Positions 36,493 to 46,436 of a DNA stretch of 64,000 nt are shown here, piece after piece (position 1 is the stretch's first letter; each line of letters opens with the position of its first letter). A program made the position numbers and the translations under genes. The notes below the pieces were generated by a model, which searched no databases, was not told where the DNA came from, and saw only the letters and a list, made by a program, of their open reading frames with translations. Origin of the DNA: Flavobacteriales bacterium (GTDB lineage: Bacteria > Bacteroidota > Bacteroidia > Flavobacteriales > Flavobacteriaceae); the NCBI GenBank assembly GCA_026993355.1, contig JALWTX010000022.1, positions 1-64,000 on the forward strand, read 5' to 3'.

Positions 36493-36795
36493 AAGAAATT
36501 GAGTAAACCATCTTGTCGCGCCGGTTTTTGCCGGTGAGGAAAGTCCGGACACCATAGAGCAGCATAGCGGATAACATCCGTCCGCCGTAAGGTGAGGACC
36601 AGTGGCACAGAAACCAAGTACAGTACGGCTGTAGTGAAAAGGCTAAACTCTATGCGGTGCAATGCCAAATAAACCTGCGTTTGAGGCTTGCTCGGCCAAG
36701 CAGGAGGGTAGGCAGCTTAAGGTAATTGGTAACAATTATCTCAGATAAATGACAAGACATGACAGAATCCGGCTTACCGGTTTACTCAATTTCTT
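36493..36795 (+). ncRNA. rnpB: RNase P RNA (RnpB)
   Basis: Catalytic RNA that trims tRNA 5' leaders. Bacterial type A signatures are present: GAGGAAAGTCCGGACACC near the 5' end and ACAGAATCCGGCTTA near the 3' end, with the P4-forming parts in both. The 5' and 3' ends pair over 17 nt (36493-36509 with 36779-36795) as an extended P1 stem, followed by a T-rich tract that also serves as terminator. Length about 303 nt. Confidence 0.95.
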
Positions 36796-36850
36796 ATTTT
36801 TTTGTTCAATCGTGCTAAAAAGCTTATTTTTGTTTTTTGCATCGATTGAA

Positions 36851-37144
36851 ATGGATAAAGAAATTTTTTTAAAATTAGATAAATTAGAACTGAAGATTAA
36901 AAATTTAGTTGCTGAAAATTTTGATTACAAGCAAAAAATAGCTAATTTTGAATTATTATTAAAAGAACAAGCCGATTTACTGGTGTCGAAAGATCAGGAA
37001 ATACAAGCAATGAAAGAAACCATTAGAGGCTTAAAACTGGGAAAAGCTTTTGCAGGCAAAGACGAGAATAACCTGGAAGCCAAACAAAAAATTGACAGCT
37101 TGATCAAAGAAATTAATCTTTGTATAAACGCTTTAAAGGATTAA
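36851..37144 (+). CDS. Coiled-coil protein upstream of zapA
   Basis: 97 aa, mostly helical with heptad-like leucines (KLDKLELKIKNLVAENFDYKQK ...), no signal peptide. The frame is open upstream to 36749 but that part is rnpB sequence, so the ATG at 36851 is used. The stop overlaps the zapA start (TAATG), so the two are translationally coupled. Small coiled-coil genes next to zapA are usual in Bacteroidota and may act in division, but the sequence gives no direct proof. Confidence 0.72.
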   Translation: MDKEIFLKLDKLELKIKNLVAENFDYKQKIANFELLLKEQADLLVSKDQEIQAMKETIRGLKLGKAFAGKDENNLEAKQKIDSLIKEINLCINALKD

Positions 37145-37419
37145 TGTTAGAAGATAAAGTAAAAATTAAAGTTTCAATTGCAGGGCGAACTTATCCTTTA
37201 AATGTGACGGAAAAGGAAGAAGAACATGTGCGAAGGGCTGTTAAATTTATTGAGGAACGAATCAAAATCATGAAAGAAAAATATGATATTAAAGATATAC
37301 AAGATATTCAAGCTTTGATGTTATTGGAATTGGCTTCTGAATTGGATTATTTGAAAAGGAAAGAAGAAAATGATCGACTGTTATTGAAAAATAAACTCGA
37401 TCAATTATTAAAAATTTAA
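37144..37419 (+). CDS. zapA: Cell division protein ZapA
   Basis: Bundles and stabilises FtsZ filaments at the Z ring. 91 aa: an N-terminal ZapA fold (KVKIKVSIAGRTYPLNVTEKEEEHVRRAVKFIEER) and a C-terminal coiled coil. An in-frame ATG 8 codons upstream lies in the preceding gene; the ATG at 37144 overlaps its stop. A 6S-like RNA follows 27 nt downstream, as in several bacteria where zapA and the 6S RNA gene are neighbours. Confidence 0.9.
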   Translation: MLEDKVKIKVSIAGRTYPLNVTEKEEEHVRRAVKFIEERIKIMKEKYDIKDIQDIQALMLLELASELDYLKRKEENDRLLLKNKLDQLLKI

Positions 37420-37446
37420 AAGAAATAGATCATCAATTTATAAATT

Positions 37447-37635
37447 GCCTGCACTTATTTGACATTTGTTAAACTCAACACAAATGCATTAAAAAGGGTG
37501 AGTCGTTATTGTAAAAACAGGCCACACTATCCGTTTGGATAGGCTTTTTGCCGGTGGAAGTTTGAGCAATTCGTTAGCCCTAAACCTGTCTTATCGGGGT
37601 TTAATCAAAATTCATAAATAAGTGCAGGCTTTTTT
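37447..37635 (+). ncRNA. ssrS: 6S-like RNA (6S-Flavo type), RNA polymerase regulator
   Basis: About 183 nt closed by a perfect 14-bp stem (37447-37460 with 37616-37629) and followed by TTTTTT. Inside are a hairpin near the 5' end (CATTTGT with ACAAATG), a mid-stem pairing (AACAGG with CCTGT) and a terminal hairpin CTATCC-GTTT-GGATAG (37527-37542). A long rod with an open middle is the 6S architecture. The position after zapA, with no ORF, supports this. The Rfam family most likely to match is 6S-Flavo; I could not run the search. Confidence 0.72.
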
Positions 37636-37663
37636 ATTACTAATATAAAACAATAGATACAAC

Positions 37664-39262
37664 ATGGAAACGATACTTTACATACTCATAGGTCTTGCTA
37701 TAGGCATGCTGCTTACATATTTGCTTAAAGGAGCAATGGATAAAAAACGTGCCGGTAGCATTTTGAACAAAGCTTATAAGAAAGCAGATGAAATTTTATT
37801 AAAGGCACAAAATGATGCTGCGCAAATTAAAAAAATAGCCGACAAAGAAGGAGAGGCCATAAAAAAAGAAAAAATACTTCAAGCCAAAGAAAAATTTTTA
37901 GAGCTTAAAGAGAAGCATGAAAAGCATATTATTGAAAGAGAAAAAAAGGTTTCGGAGTTAGAGAAAAAAGCCAAAGAAAAGGAATCATTATTGGCTATGG
38001 AACTGGCGAATAGTAAAAAATTAAGTAATGAACTGGCCGAGAAAGAAAAAAATTATGAAGAACGTTTAAATTTTTTAAACAAAAAAACCGAGGAAATAAA
38101 AAGAACCCATGAGCGTCAACTTGAATTGTTGGAGCAAATAGCCGGTTACTCTGCAGAAGAAGCCAAAAACGAACTCATAGAAACCTTAAAGGAAGATGCC
38201 AAAATTGAAGCCATGCGCTATGTGCAAGAGACCATAGAAGAGGCTAAAATGACAGCACAAAAAGAAGCAAAAAAAATTGTTATAAGTACCATCCAACGCA
38301 TTGGAACAGAAGAAGCCATTGAAAATACGGTAACGACTTTTCATTTGGAATCTGATGAAGTAAAAGGTCGTATTATTGGCCGTGAAGGCCGGAATATCAG
38401 GGCTTTGGAAGCAGCTACCGGTGTCGAAATTATAGTCGATGATACCCCTGAAAGTATTTTATTATCCGGCTTTGATCCTATCCGACGTGAAATAGCACGC
38501 TTATCATTACATAAACTGGTTACGGACGGACGTATTCACCCGGCAAGAATAGAAGAAGTCGTACGCAAGACCAAAAAACAACTCGATGAAGAGATCATCG
38601 AAATCGGTAAACGGACGATTATCGATTTAGGGATTCATTCGTTACATCCCGAATTGGTCAAAACAGTTGGGCGTATGAAATATCGCTCCTCTTATGGTCA
38701 AAACTTGTTGCAACACTCGCGTGAAGTAGCCAAAATTTGCGGAATTATGGCTTCGGAATTAGGACTTAATCCCAAAATTGCCAAGCGGGCAGGGCTTTTA
38801 CACGACATAGGTAAGGTGCCCACTGACGAAACCGAAATGCCTCATGCTTTGCTGGGTATGCAATGGGCCGAAAAATATGGAGAAAACCCCGATGTGGTTA
38901 ATGCTATTGGTGCTCATCATGATGAAATTGAAATGACATCCTTATACGCACCTATTGTGCAAGTAGCTGATGCTATTTCGGGTGCGCGACCCGGTGCACG
39001 CCGTCAAATTTTAGAATCGTATTTAAAACGTTTGAAAGAGTTGGAACAAGTGGCATTTGGCTTTCCGGGAGTACAAAAAGCCTATGCTATCCAAGCCGGT
39101 AGAGAATTGCGGGTAATAGTTGAAAGTGAAAAAGTCGATGATGAAAGAGCCAAGCAATTATCATTTGAGATTATGCAAAAAATACAAACTGAAATGACCT
39201 ATCCGGGACAAGTAAAAGTAACTGTTATACGGGAGACCAGAGCAGTAAATATTGCCCGTTAA
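37664..39262 (+). CDS. rny: Ribonuclease Y
   Basis: An endoribonuclease that starts mRNA decay, tethered to the membrane. 532 aa: an N-terminal membrane helix ([18 protein letters not shown]), a long charged coiled coil (about 25-220), a KH domain ([30 protein letters not shown]) and an HD domain ([12 protein letters not shown] with the His-Asp pair, then IGAHHDEIE). Length and order are standard. It follows the 6S-like RNA, and a terminator ends it. Confidence 0.97.
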   Translation: METILYILIGLAIGMLLTYLLKGAMDKKRAGSILNKAYKKADEILLKAQNDAAQIKKIADKEGEAIKKEKILQAKEKFLELKEKHEKHIIEREKKVSELEKKAKEKESLLAMELANSKKLSNELAEKEKNYEERLNFLNKKTEEIKRTHERQLELLEQIAGYSAEEAKNELIETLKEDAKIEAMRYVQETIEEAKMTAQKEAKKIVISTIQRIGTEEAIENTVTTFHLESDEVKGRIIGREGRNIRALEAATGVEIIVDDTPESILLSGFDPIRREIARLSLHKLVTDGRIHPARIEEVVRKTKKQLDEEIIEIGKRTIIDLGIHSLHPELVKTVGRMKYRSSYGQNLLQHSREVAKICGIMASELGLNPKIAKRAGLLHDIGKVPTDETEMPHALLGMQWAEKYGENPDVVNAIGAHHDEIEMTSLYAPIVQVADAISGARPGARRQILESYLKRLKELEQVAFGFPGVQKAYAIQAGRELRVIVESEKVDDERAKQLSFEIMQKIQTEMTYPGQVKVTVIRETRAVNIAR

Positions 39263-39285
39263 TAAAAAACATGAATTTCTGTTTT

Positions 39286-39309
39286 AAAGCCTTTCTGTCG
39301 AAGGGCTTT
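39286..39309 (+). terminator. Terminator after rny
   Basis: A 9-bp stem (one G-T pair) AAAGCCTTT with AAGGGCTTT, a 6-nt loop, then a T run. Confidence 0.8.
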
Positions 39310-39444
39310 TTGTTTTATTATTTTGCTGATTTTGAAATTATAAATGATAACTTTTTATATTTATGTTATTAACTGGAGAAAATTATCAAACCATAAAATA
39401 TTTTTTATATATTTGTTAAGTTTTTCAATAAACTATTCAACAAC

Positions 39445-42400
39445 ATGAACAAACTGCTTCAACTTCTTTTTATATTCTTACTTTTCTTTAGTTTGAATAG
39501 TCATGCCCAAACCATACAAAATAGATCATTCCGGGCCATTCCGGCAGATTACGATAATGATGGCATTGATAATACAGTCGATATAGACGATGATAATGAC
39601 GGTATTCCGGATAAAATAGAATCCGGTGGTATTGATCCATTGACAGATGCCGACCACGATGGTGTCCCCGTCTATTTAGATGATGATGACAACGATTTTA
39701 ATGTAGGTGATGCCAATGCGGCCATTGAACCCGGATTTGATTTCGATGAAGATGGTGTCCCAAATTTTTTAGATTTAGATTCAGACAATGATGGTTTATG
39801 GGATGCTGCCGAATCAGGTCGTATTGCCGGCGATGATGCCAATTTTGATGGTATGCTTGATAATCCGGTAGGTGCCAATGGTTTGGTCGATATACTTGAA
39901 ACTATCCCGGATAGCGGTAATCTAACCTATACCATTCAAAATAATGATGGTGCTTTTCCTATATCCGATACCAATCCTGATTTTATCGATAAAGATGATG
40001 ATAATGATAATGTATTAACAATCAATGAACACCCTGATGATAATGCAAATGGTTATCCCGATGATGCCCTGGATACCGACGGCGGTGGGTCGGGTAACTA
40101 TTTAGACCCTGATGATGATGGTGATGGTATAGATACTATTTGGGAAGATGTAGCATTGCCCAATAATTACCCACAAGATGGTAATCCTATGAACGATGAT
40201 ACTGACCTTGATGGCATTCCTAATTATTTAGATGTCGATGATGATAATGATGGGACTCTAACGGCTGATGAACACCCTGATGATAATAATAATGGAATCC
40301 CGGATGATGCTCTTGATGGTGATGGTGATGGTACGCCCGATTATTTAGATCCTATTAATGATCCATTTGACCATGATAATGATGGTATTCAAGACAATGT
40401 CGATTTAGATGATGATAATGACGGCATTCCTGATTTGGCTGAACTCAATGGTTCAGACCCTTTAGCCGACGCTGACAATGACGGTGTTCCGGCTTATTTG
40501 GATGATAACGACAATGACAATACGGTAGGAGATGCCAATAACCATGTGCAACCTGCCTATGATACGGATTTTGATAACATTCCCAATCATTTTGATTTGG
40601 ACTCAGATAATGACGGCCTGTTTGATTTTGCCGAATCGGGACAAACCACCGGACAAGATACCAATCATGATGGGATGGTGGATGGCGCTGTTGGCGCCAA
40701 TGGTTTGCCCGATATAATAGAAACAAGTACCGACAGTGGGGTGATTAATTATACTATTCAAGATACAGACACTGATACTATTTTTGATTTTTTAGATACC
40801 GATGACGATAATGATCATGTACTGACGACCGCTGAATACCCCGATTTTAACAATAATCATTATCCCGATGATGCCATGGATACAGATTTGGATGGGATTC
40901 CTAATTATTTAGATAAAGATGATGACGGTGACGGCCTTTACACCATCTTTGAAGATGTGCAATTGCCAAACAATTATCCACAAGATGGTGACCCGACCAA
41001 TGATGATACCGATGGCGATGGTATTCCTAATTATTTGGATAGTGATGATGATAATGATGGCTTACTTACTATAAATGAACAAGCTGATAACAATGGCAAT
41101 CATGAACCTGATGATGCTGTTGATACCGATGGCGATGGTATTCCAAATTACTTAGATGATTATGAAAATGCAGCCGATCATGACAACGATCATATTGATG
41201 ATGATGTCGATATAGATGATGACAATGATGGGATACCGGATATTGCAGAATATAATGGTACAAACCCCGAAACGGATGCTGACAATGATGGCGTACCGGC
41301 TTATTTAGATGATGACGATAATGATAACACCTTGGGAGACGCCAATAATCATGTCGAACCTCAATTTGATTTGGATAACGATGGGATTCCTAATCATTTC
41401 GATTTAGATAGTGATGGTGATGGGCTTTTCGACCTTGCCGAATCGGGTGCTACCGGTTATACTGATACCAATATGGATGGTCGCGTCGATGATGCCGTGG
41501 GCGCCAATGGCTTGGCTGACATATTAGAAACTTCTGCTGATAGTGGTAACATTAATTATAGCCTAAAGGATACCGATAGCGATACTTCTAAAGATTTTCT
41601 GGATTTTGATGATGACAATGACCATGTTTTAACCATCAATGAACATGCCGATGATAATGCTAACGGTTATCCTGACGATGCTTTGCATACCGATTTTGAT
41701 GGCATCCCTAATTATTTAGACCGTGATGATGACGGCGATGGTTTATATACGGATTTTGAAGATGTACAATTGCCCCATAATTATCCACAAAATGGCAATC
41801 CTATGGATGATGATACCGATGGCGATGGGGTCCCTAATTATTTAGATAATGATGATGACGATGATGGCATATTAACCATTGATGAACATGCCGATAACAA
41901 TGGCAACCACGAACCGGAAGATGCCATTGATACCGATGGTGATTTAATTCCGGATTATCTGGACTGTTGTACCTTACAAGATGACCATGATAATGATGGG
42001 ATAACCGACGATATAGATATTGATGATGACAATGATGGGATTCCTGATTTATTAGAATATAACGGACAAAATCCGGATGATGATGCCGACAATGACGGCG
42101 TGCCGCTTTACTTAGATGATAATGACAATGACAATACCATAGGAGATGTTAATAATGCAGTTGAACCGGCTTTTGATTTAGATGGTGACGGTATTCCAAA
42201 CCATTTTGATATTGATTCGGATGGCGACGGTTTGGGCGATGCAGCAGAATCTGGGCGATTATCTGTTCCGGTGGGTACCGATGTCCAGCCCGATGGTATT
42301 TTAGAAGGAAATGTCGGGGTAAATGGTTTAGTTGACGATTTGGAAACGACGCCTGATACAGGCACAATTAATTATCCTTTGCAAGACACTGATAATGATG

Positions 42401-45400
42401 GTCAATTTGACTTTTTAGATAAAGATGATGAAAATGATCATGTGCCTACGGCCCTTGAATACCCCGATTTTAATAACAACCGTTACCCTGATGATGCCAT
42501 GGATACGGATTTGGATGGCATTCCTAATTATTTAGACCGCGATGATGATGGCGATGGCATATATACAGTCTTTGAAGATGTTGCCTTACCTAATAATTAT
42601 CCGCAAGATGGCGACCCGACCAATGATGATACCGATGCGGACGGCATTCCCAATTATTTAGATGTAGATGATGATGGCGATGGGATTTTAACCATCAACG
42701 AACACCCTGACGATAATGGCAACCATGAACCTGAAGATGCGCTTGATTCTGATTTAGACGGCATTCCCGACTATTTGGACAATTATGACCACCCTAACGA
42801 TGCTGATAATGATCATGTCGATGATGATGTCGATTTAGATGATGACAATGACGGCATACCGGATATTTCCGAATATAATGGCACAGACCCCTTGACAGAT
42901 GCAGACAACGATGGTGTGCCGGCTTATTTGGATGATAATGATAATGATAATACGGTTGGTGATAATAACAATGCTGTTGAACCGGCATTTGACTTAGATG
43001 GCGATGGTATTGCCAATCATTTCGATTTAGATAGCGATGGCGATGGCATTTATGATATGGTTGAATCCGGTGCCACCGGATACACCGATACCAATTTAGA
43101 TGGTCGTGTCGATGATCCTGTCGGATCCAATGGTTTGGCAGATGTGTTGGAGACGACAGCAGACAGTGGCAATATCAATTACACTTTACAAGATACAGAC
43201 AACGATTCTACATTTGACTTTTTAGATGTCGATGATGATAATGACCATGTTAATACAGCGAATGAAACCCCTGATGTCAATGGTGACCATTATCCGGATG
43301 ATGCCATGGATACCGACAATGATGGAACACCCAACTATTTAGATCGTGACGATGATGGGGATGGTATATATACTGACTTTGAAGATATTGCCTTACCAAA
43401 TAATTATCCGCAAGATGGTGACCCGACCAATGATGATACCGATGGCGATGGTATTCCAAACTATTTGGATGTAGATGATGATAATGACGGCATTTTAACT
43501 GTCAACGAACATCCGGATGACAATGGTAATCATGAACCCGAAGATGCGCTTGATTCTGATAATGACGGTATTCCGGATTATTTAGATAACATTGATAATA
43601 ACCATGATTTTGATGCAGATGGCATAACCAACGATAATGATATAGATGACGATAATGACGGTATTCCGGATTTGGATGAATATATTGGTCTCAATCCTTT
43701 TGAAGATGCCGATAATGACGGGGTTCCTGCTTATTTGGATGATAATGATAACGATAGCAATATAGGAGATGATAATAATGCTGTAGAAGCTGCTTATGAC
43801 ACTGATGGCGATGGCGCAGCCAATCATTTGGATGTTAGCAGTGACATGGATAATCTTTATGACCATATTGAATCCGGCCGTTTAAGTATCCCCATTGGAA
43901 CAGATGCCAATAATGATGGTATGCTTGAAGGTAATGTCGGTAGTAACGGATTAATTGATGAATTAGAAACATCACCGGATAGTGGTGTCCTTCTTTATCC
44001 TCTACAAGATACTGATAATGATGGTATTATTAATGCCATTGATAATGATGATGATGGCGATCATGTCCGGAGTCAAGATGAGTTTCCGGATATTAATGGG
44101 GACCATTTACCTGATGATGCCATGGATACAGATTTAGATGGTATTCCCAATTATTTAGACCGTGATGATGACGGCGATGGTTTATATACGGATTATGAAG
44201 ATGTGGCATTACCAAATAATTATCCCCAAGATGGTGATCCGACCAATGATGATACCGACGGCGATGGTATTCCAAACTATTTGGATGTGGATGATGATAA
44301 TGACGGTATTTTAACTGTCAACGAACATCCGGATGACAATGGCAATCATGAACCCGAAGATGCTGTAGATACGGACCATAACACTATCCCCGATTATTTA
44401 GATGCCGGCGATTATGATGGTGACGGGGTGAATGATTTGGTGGATATAGATGACGATAATGACGGCATACCTGATAAAGATGAAAGTGGCGGTATTGATC
44501 CCATGACAGATGCAGACGGTGATGGATATCCCGTTTTTATAGATGATGATGATAATGATAACAGTATTGGCGATGCGAATGGACAAATAGAACCGGCTTA
44601 CGATATTGATGGAGACGGTATTCCTAATCATTTCGATTTAAAGTCTGATAATGATGCTTTATTTGATACAGCAGAATCCGGCCGTTTAAGTATTCCGGCA
44701 GGTACGGACACAAATCAAGATGGCATATTGGAAGGCAATGTCGGTAGCAATGGCTTAATGGACGATTTGGAAACAACACCGGACAGTGGTGTCTTATTAT
44801 ATAATGTATTAAATACGGACGGTGATGGGCAAATTAATGCCTTAGACGATGATGATGATAATGATTTGGTTATAACCAATGATGAACATCCGGATGATAA
44901 TGCAGACAGTTACCCCGATGATGCTTTAGATACGGATACTGATGCCACCCCTGATTATTTAGACCGCGATGATGATGGCGATGGCTTATACACTGATTAT
45001 GAAGATGTGGACCAATTCAACCATTATCCGCAAGATGGTAATCCAATGAATGATGACACCGATGGTGATGGTATCCCTAATTATTTAGACAATGATGATG
45101 ACGACGATGGTATTTTGACTTTTGACGAACATGCAGATGATAATGGAAACCATGAACCCGATGATGCTATTGATACAGACAATGACGGTATTCCTGATTA
45201 TTTAGATCCTAAAGATGACCGCGCTTTGGAAATATTTACTGCAATATCGCCTAACGGCAATGGTAAAAACGATTTTATGTTTATTAAAAATGTCAGTAAA
45301 TATCCTGAAAATAAAATGACTATTTTAAATCGTTGGCAAACCAAAGTTTGGGAAGGAAAAAATTACGATAATGTCAATATTCGGTTCGAAGGTCGTGATT

Positions 45401-45507
45401 TAAGTGGCAGGTTATTACCGACAGGAACCTATTTTTACGTTTTCGAATATAAAAATGAGGATGGAAAAACCAAAGTAAAAGCAGGCTATTTATATCTATT
45501 AAAATAA
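39445..45507 (+). CDS. Giant acidic Asp-repeat surface protein with T9SS type B (gliding-motility) sorting domain
   Basis: 2020 aa: a signal peptide (LLQLLFIFLLFFSLNSHAQ), seven tandem modules of about 270 residues (residues 45-1922) and a C-terminal gliding-motility-associated domain (about 1925-2020, TAISPNGNGKNDFMFIKNV ... GRLLPTGTYFYVF). The modules are built of DxDxDG-type calcium-binding loops like thrombospondin type 3 repeats (for example DADNDGVPAYLDDNDND, DTDGDGIPNYLD). The type B domain implies secretion by the type IX system with a PorP/SprF partner, which is the next gene (4 nt later). Likely a calcium-stiffened surface filament or adhesin; the ligand is unknown. A TATATTTG -7-like site lies at 39408-39415. 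Short frames on the other strand here are shadows of the biased codons. Confidence 0.9.
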   Translation: MNKLLQLLFIFLLFFSLNSHAQTIQNRSFRAIPADYDNDGIDNTVDIDDDNDGIPDKIESGGIDPLTDADHDGVPVYLDDDDNDFNVGDANAAIEPGFDFDEDGVPNFLDLDSDNDGLWDAAESGRIAGDDANFDGMLDNPVGANGLVDILETIPDSGNLTYTIQNNDGAFPISDTNPDFIDKDDDNDNVLTINEHPDDNANGYPDDALDTDGGGSGNYLDPDDDGDGIDTIWEDVALPNNYPQDGNPMNDDTDLDGIPNYLDVDDDNDGTLTADEHPDDNNNGIPDDALDGDGDGTPDYLDPINDPFDHDNDGIQDNVDLDDDNDGIPDLAELNGSDPLADADNDGVPAYLDDNDNDNTVGDANNHVQPAYDTDFDNIPNHFDLDSDNDGLFDFAESGQTTGQDTNHDGMVDGAVGANGLPDIIETSTDSGVINYTIQDTDTDTIFDFLDTDDDNDHVLTTAEYPDFNNNHYPDDAMDTDLDGIPNYLDKDDDGDGLYTIFEDVQLPNNYPQDGDPTNDDTDGDGIPNYLDSDDDNDGLLTINEQADNNGNHEPDDAVDTDGDGIPNYLDDYENAADHDNDHIDDDVDIDDDNDGIPDIAEYNGTNPETDADNDGVPAYLDDDDNDNTLGDANNHVEPQFDLDNDGIPNHFDLDSDGDGLFDLAESGATGYTDTNMDGRVDDAVGANGLADILETSADSGNINYSLKDTDSDTSKDFLDFDDDNDHVLTINEHADDNANGYPDDALHTDFDGIPNYLDRDDDGDGLYTDFEDVQLPHNYPQNGNPMDDDTDGDGVPNYLDNDDDDDGILTIDEHADNNGNHEPEDAIDTDGDLIPDYLDCCTLQDDHDNDGITDDIDIDDDNDGIPDLLEYNGQNPDDDADNDGVPLYLDDNDNDNTIGDVNNAVEPAFDLDGDGIPNHFDIDSDGDGLGDAAESGRLSVPVGTDVQPDGILEGNVGVNGLVDDLETTPDTGTINYPLQDTDNDGQFDFLDKDDENDHVPTALEYPDFNNNRYPDDAMDTDLDGIPNYLDRDDDGDGIYTVFEDVALPNNYPQDGDPTNDDTDADGIPNYLDVDDDGDGILTINEHPDDNGNHEPEDALDSDLDGIPDYLDNYDHPNDADNDHVDDDVDLDDDNDGIPDISEYNGTDPLTDADNDGVPAYLDDNDNDNTVGDNNNAVEPAFDLDGDGIANHFDLDSDGDGIYDMVESGATGYTDTNLDGRVDDPVGSNGLADVLETTADSGNINYTLQDTDNDSTFDFLDVDDDNDHVNTANETPDVNGDHYPDDAMDTDNDGTPNYLDRDDDGDGIYTDFEDIALPNNYPQDGDPTNDDTDGDGIPNYLDVDDDNDGILTVNEHPDDNGNHEPEDALDSDNDGIPDYLDNIDNNHDFDADGITNDNDIDDDNDGIPDLDEYIGLNPFEDADNDGVPAYLDDNDNDSNIGDDNNAVEAAYDTDGDGAANHLDVSSDMDNLYDHIESGRLSIPIGTDANNDGMLEGNVGSNGLIDELETSPDSGVLLYPLQDTDNDGIINAIDNDDDGDHVRSQDEFPDINGDHLPDDAMDTDLDGIPNYLDRDDDGDGLYTDYEDVALPNNYPQDGDPTNDDTDGDGIPNYLDVDDDNDGILTVNEHPDDNGNHEPEDAVDTDHNTIPDYLDAGDYDGDGVNDLVDIDDDNDGIPDKDESGGIDPMTDADGDGYPVFIDDDDNDNSIGDANGQIEPAYDIDGDGIPNHFDLKSDNDALFDTAESGRLSIPAGTDTNQDGILEGNVGSNGLMDDLETTPDSGVLLYNVLNTDGDGQINALDDDDDNDLVITNDEHPDDNADSYPDDALDTDTDATPDYLDRDDDGDGLYTDYEDVDQFNHYPQDGNPMNDDTDGDGIPNYLDNDDDDDGILTFDEHADDNGNHEPDDAIDTDNDGIPDYLDPKDDRALEIFTAISPNGNGKNDFMFIKNVSKYPENKMTILNRWQTKVWEGKNYDNVNIRFEGRDLSGRLLPTGTYFYVFEYKNEDGKTKVKAGYLYLLK
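39577..45210 (+). repeat. Seven tandem modules of about 810 nt inside the giant surface-protein gene
   Basis: Each module starts at the DxDDDNDGIPD block. Module starts in the protein are residues 45, 319, 588, 857, 1129, 1398 and 1666, so periods are 274, 269, 269, 272, 269 and 268 residues, with a last module of about 256. Each contains a fixed order of sub-blocks: EYNG/ESGG, DADNDGVPAYLDD, ESG-, NGL-D-LET, YPDDA-DTD, RDDDGDG-YT-EDV, LPNNYPQDGDPTNDD, and EHPDDNGNHEPEDA. Confidence 0.93.
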
Positions 45508-45511
45508 CAAC

Positions 45512-46426
45512 ATGAAAAATATATTTGTAATATTAATTTTTATAAGTTTGTGGCAGACACGTGAAATCACTGCTCAAGATTTTCCATTACATACGCAATA
45601 CATGTATAATAAAGCAACTATAAACCCGGGAGCATTAGGCGTCAGTGGAAAAATAAGCATATTATTAATGCATCGTTCACAATGGGTAAATGTAGAAGGT
45701 GCGCCTAATTCCAGTGATTTGGCTTTTCAATATCCCTTTGAAAAAACAGCTTTTGGTGCCGGTGTTAATTATGACCAACTTGGTCCGGTAAGTCAAATTA
45801 CCGGTAATTTTCAATTTTCTTATAATTTAGAATTGTCCTTTACGACATATCTCTCCTTAGGAATTAATGCCGGGGTTTATAGTAGGACGGTGGATATGAG
45901 TAAACTTAAAATACAAGATCCGACAGAAAGTATATTTAGTAAAAACCTAAAATCAACCGACTTCAATTTAGGGGTTGGGGCATTTGCTTACTCAGAAATA
46001 TGGTATTTTGGTGTTTCCATACCAAATTTGAATTTACAACGGCAATTTAATACTTTGCCCGTTTTTGATAAACACTTATTACAATCTTATGTCATGGGTG
46101 GCTATAATTTTGAAATCAATCGCGATATGACATTGCAACCCTCATTTATGGTGCGTTACATTCAAAACTTACCTCTATCGGCAGATTTAAGTATTAATAT
46201 GCAATGGAATGAATCCCTGACAACCGGTTTAGCTTACAGATTAAATGCGGCATACTCTTTGCTTGTTGGTTTTAATGTATCCCGGCAATTTCATGTAGGT
46301 TATGCTTTTGATTGGGATCAAAATCCCATTTATAAAGCTAATTACGGATCTCATGAAATATTTATGCGCTATAACTTAACCCGGGATGAAAATAGTTTGC
46401 GTTACCAATCGCCGAGATTCTTTTAA
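45512..46426 (+). CDS. PorP/SprF family T9SS outer-membrane protein
   Basis: 304 aa with a signal peptide (FVILIFISLWQTREITAQ) and a beta-barrel body that starts with the family block DFPLHTQYMYNKATINPGALG and continues with LMHRSQWVNVEGAPNSSDLAF. In Flavobacterium johnsoniae SprF is required for secretion of the adhesin SprB; PorP/SprF proteins are paired with type B-sorted cargo. Its position 4 nt after the giant protein says it is that protein's dedicated partner. Confidence 0.93.
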   Translation: MKNIFVILIFISLWQTREITAQDFPLHTQYMYNKATINPGALGVSGKISILLMHRSQWVNVEGAPNSSDLAFQYPFEKTAFGAGVNYDQLGPVSQITGNFQFSYNLELSFTTYLSLGINAGVYSRTVDMSKLKIQDPTESIFSKNLKSTDFNLGVGAFAYSEIWYFGVSIPNLNLQRQFNTLPVFDKHLLQSYVMGGYNFEINRDMTLQPSFMVRYIQNLPLSADLSINMQWNESLTTGLAYRLNAAYSLLVGFNVSRQFHVGYAFDWDQNPIYKANYGSHEIFMRYNLTRDENSLRYQSPRFF

Positions 46427-46436
46427 TGAATAAATT

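Noticed and set aside
36749-36850. Extended N-terminus of the coiled-coil protein before zapA
   Set aside because: The sequence belongs to the 3' end of RNase P RNA and its T-rich tail.
39600-45200. Many short His- or Ile-rich frames on the minus strand and other frames within the giant repeat gene
   Set aside because: They come from the biased Asp/Asn codons (GAT, AAT) read in other frames; they lack their own signals and repeat with the modules.
39577-45210. Repeats resembling a CRISPR or satellite array
   Set aside because: The periodicity is about 810 nt, keeps one reading frame throughout and encodes calcium-loop modules with a sorting domain; no short direct repeats with unique spacers.
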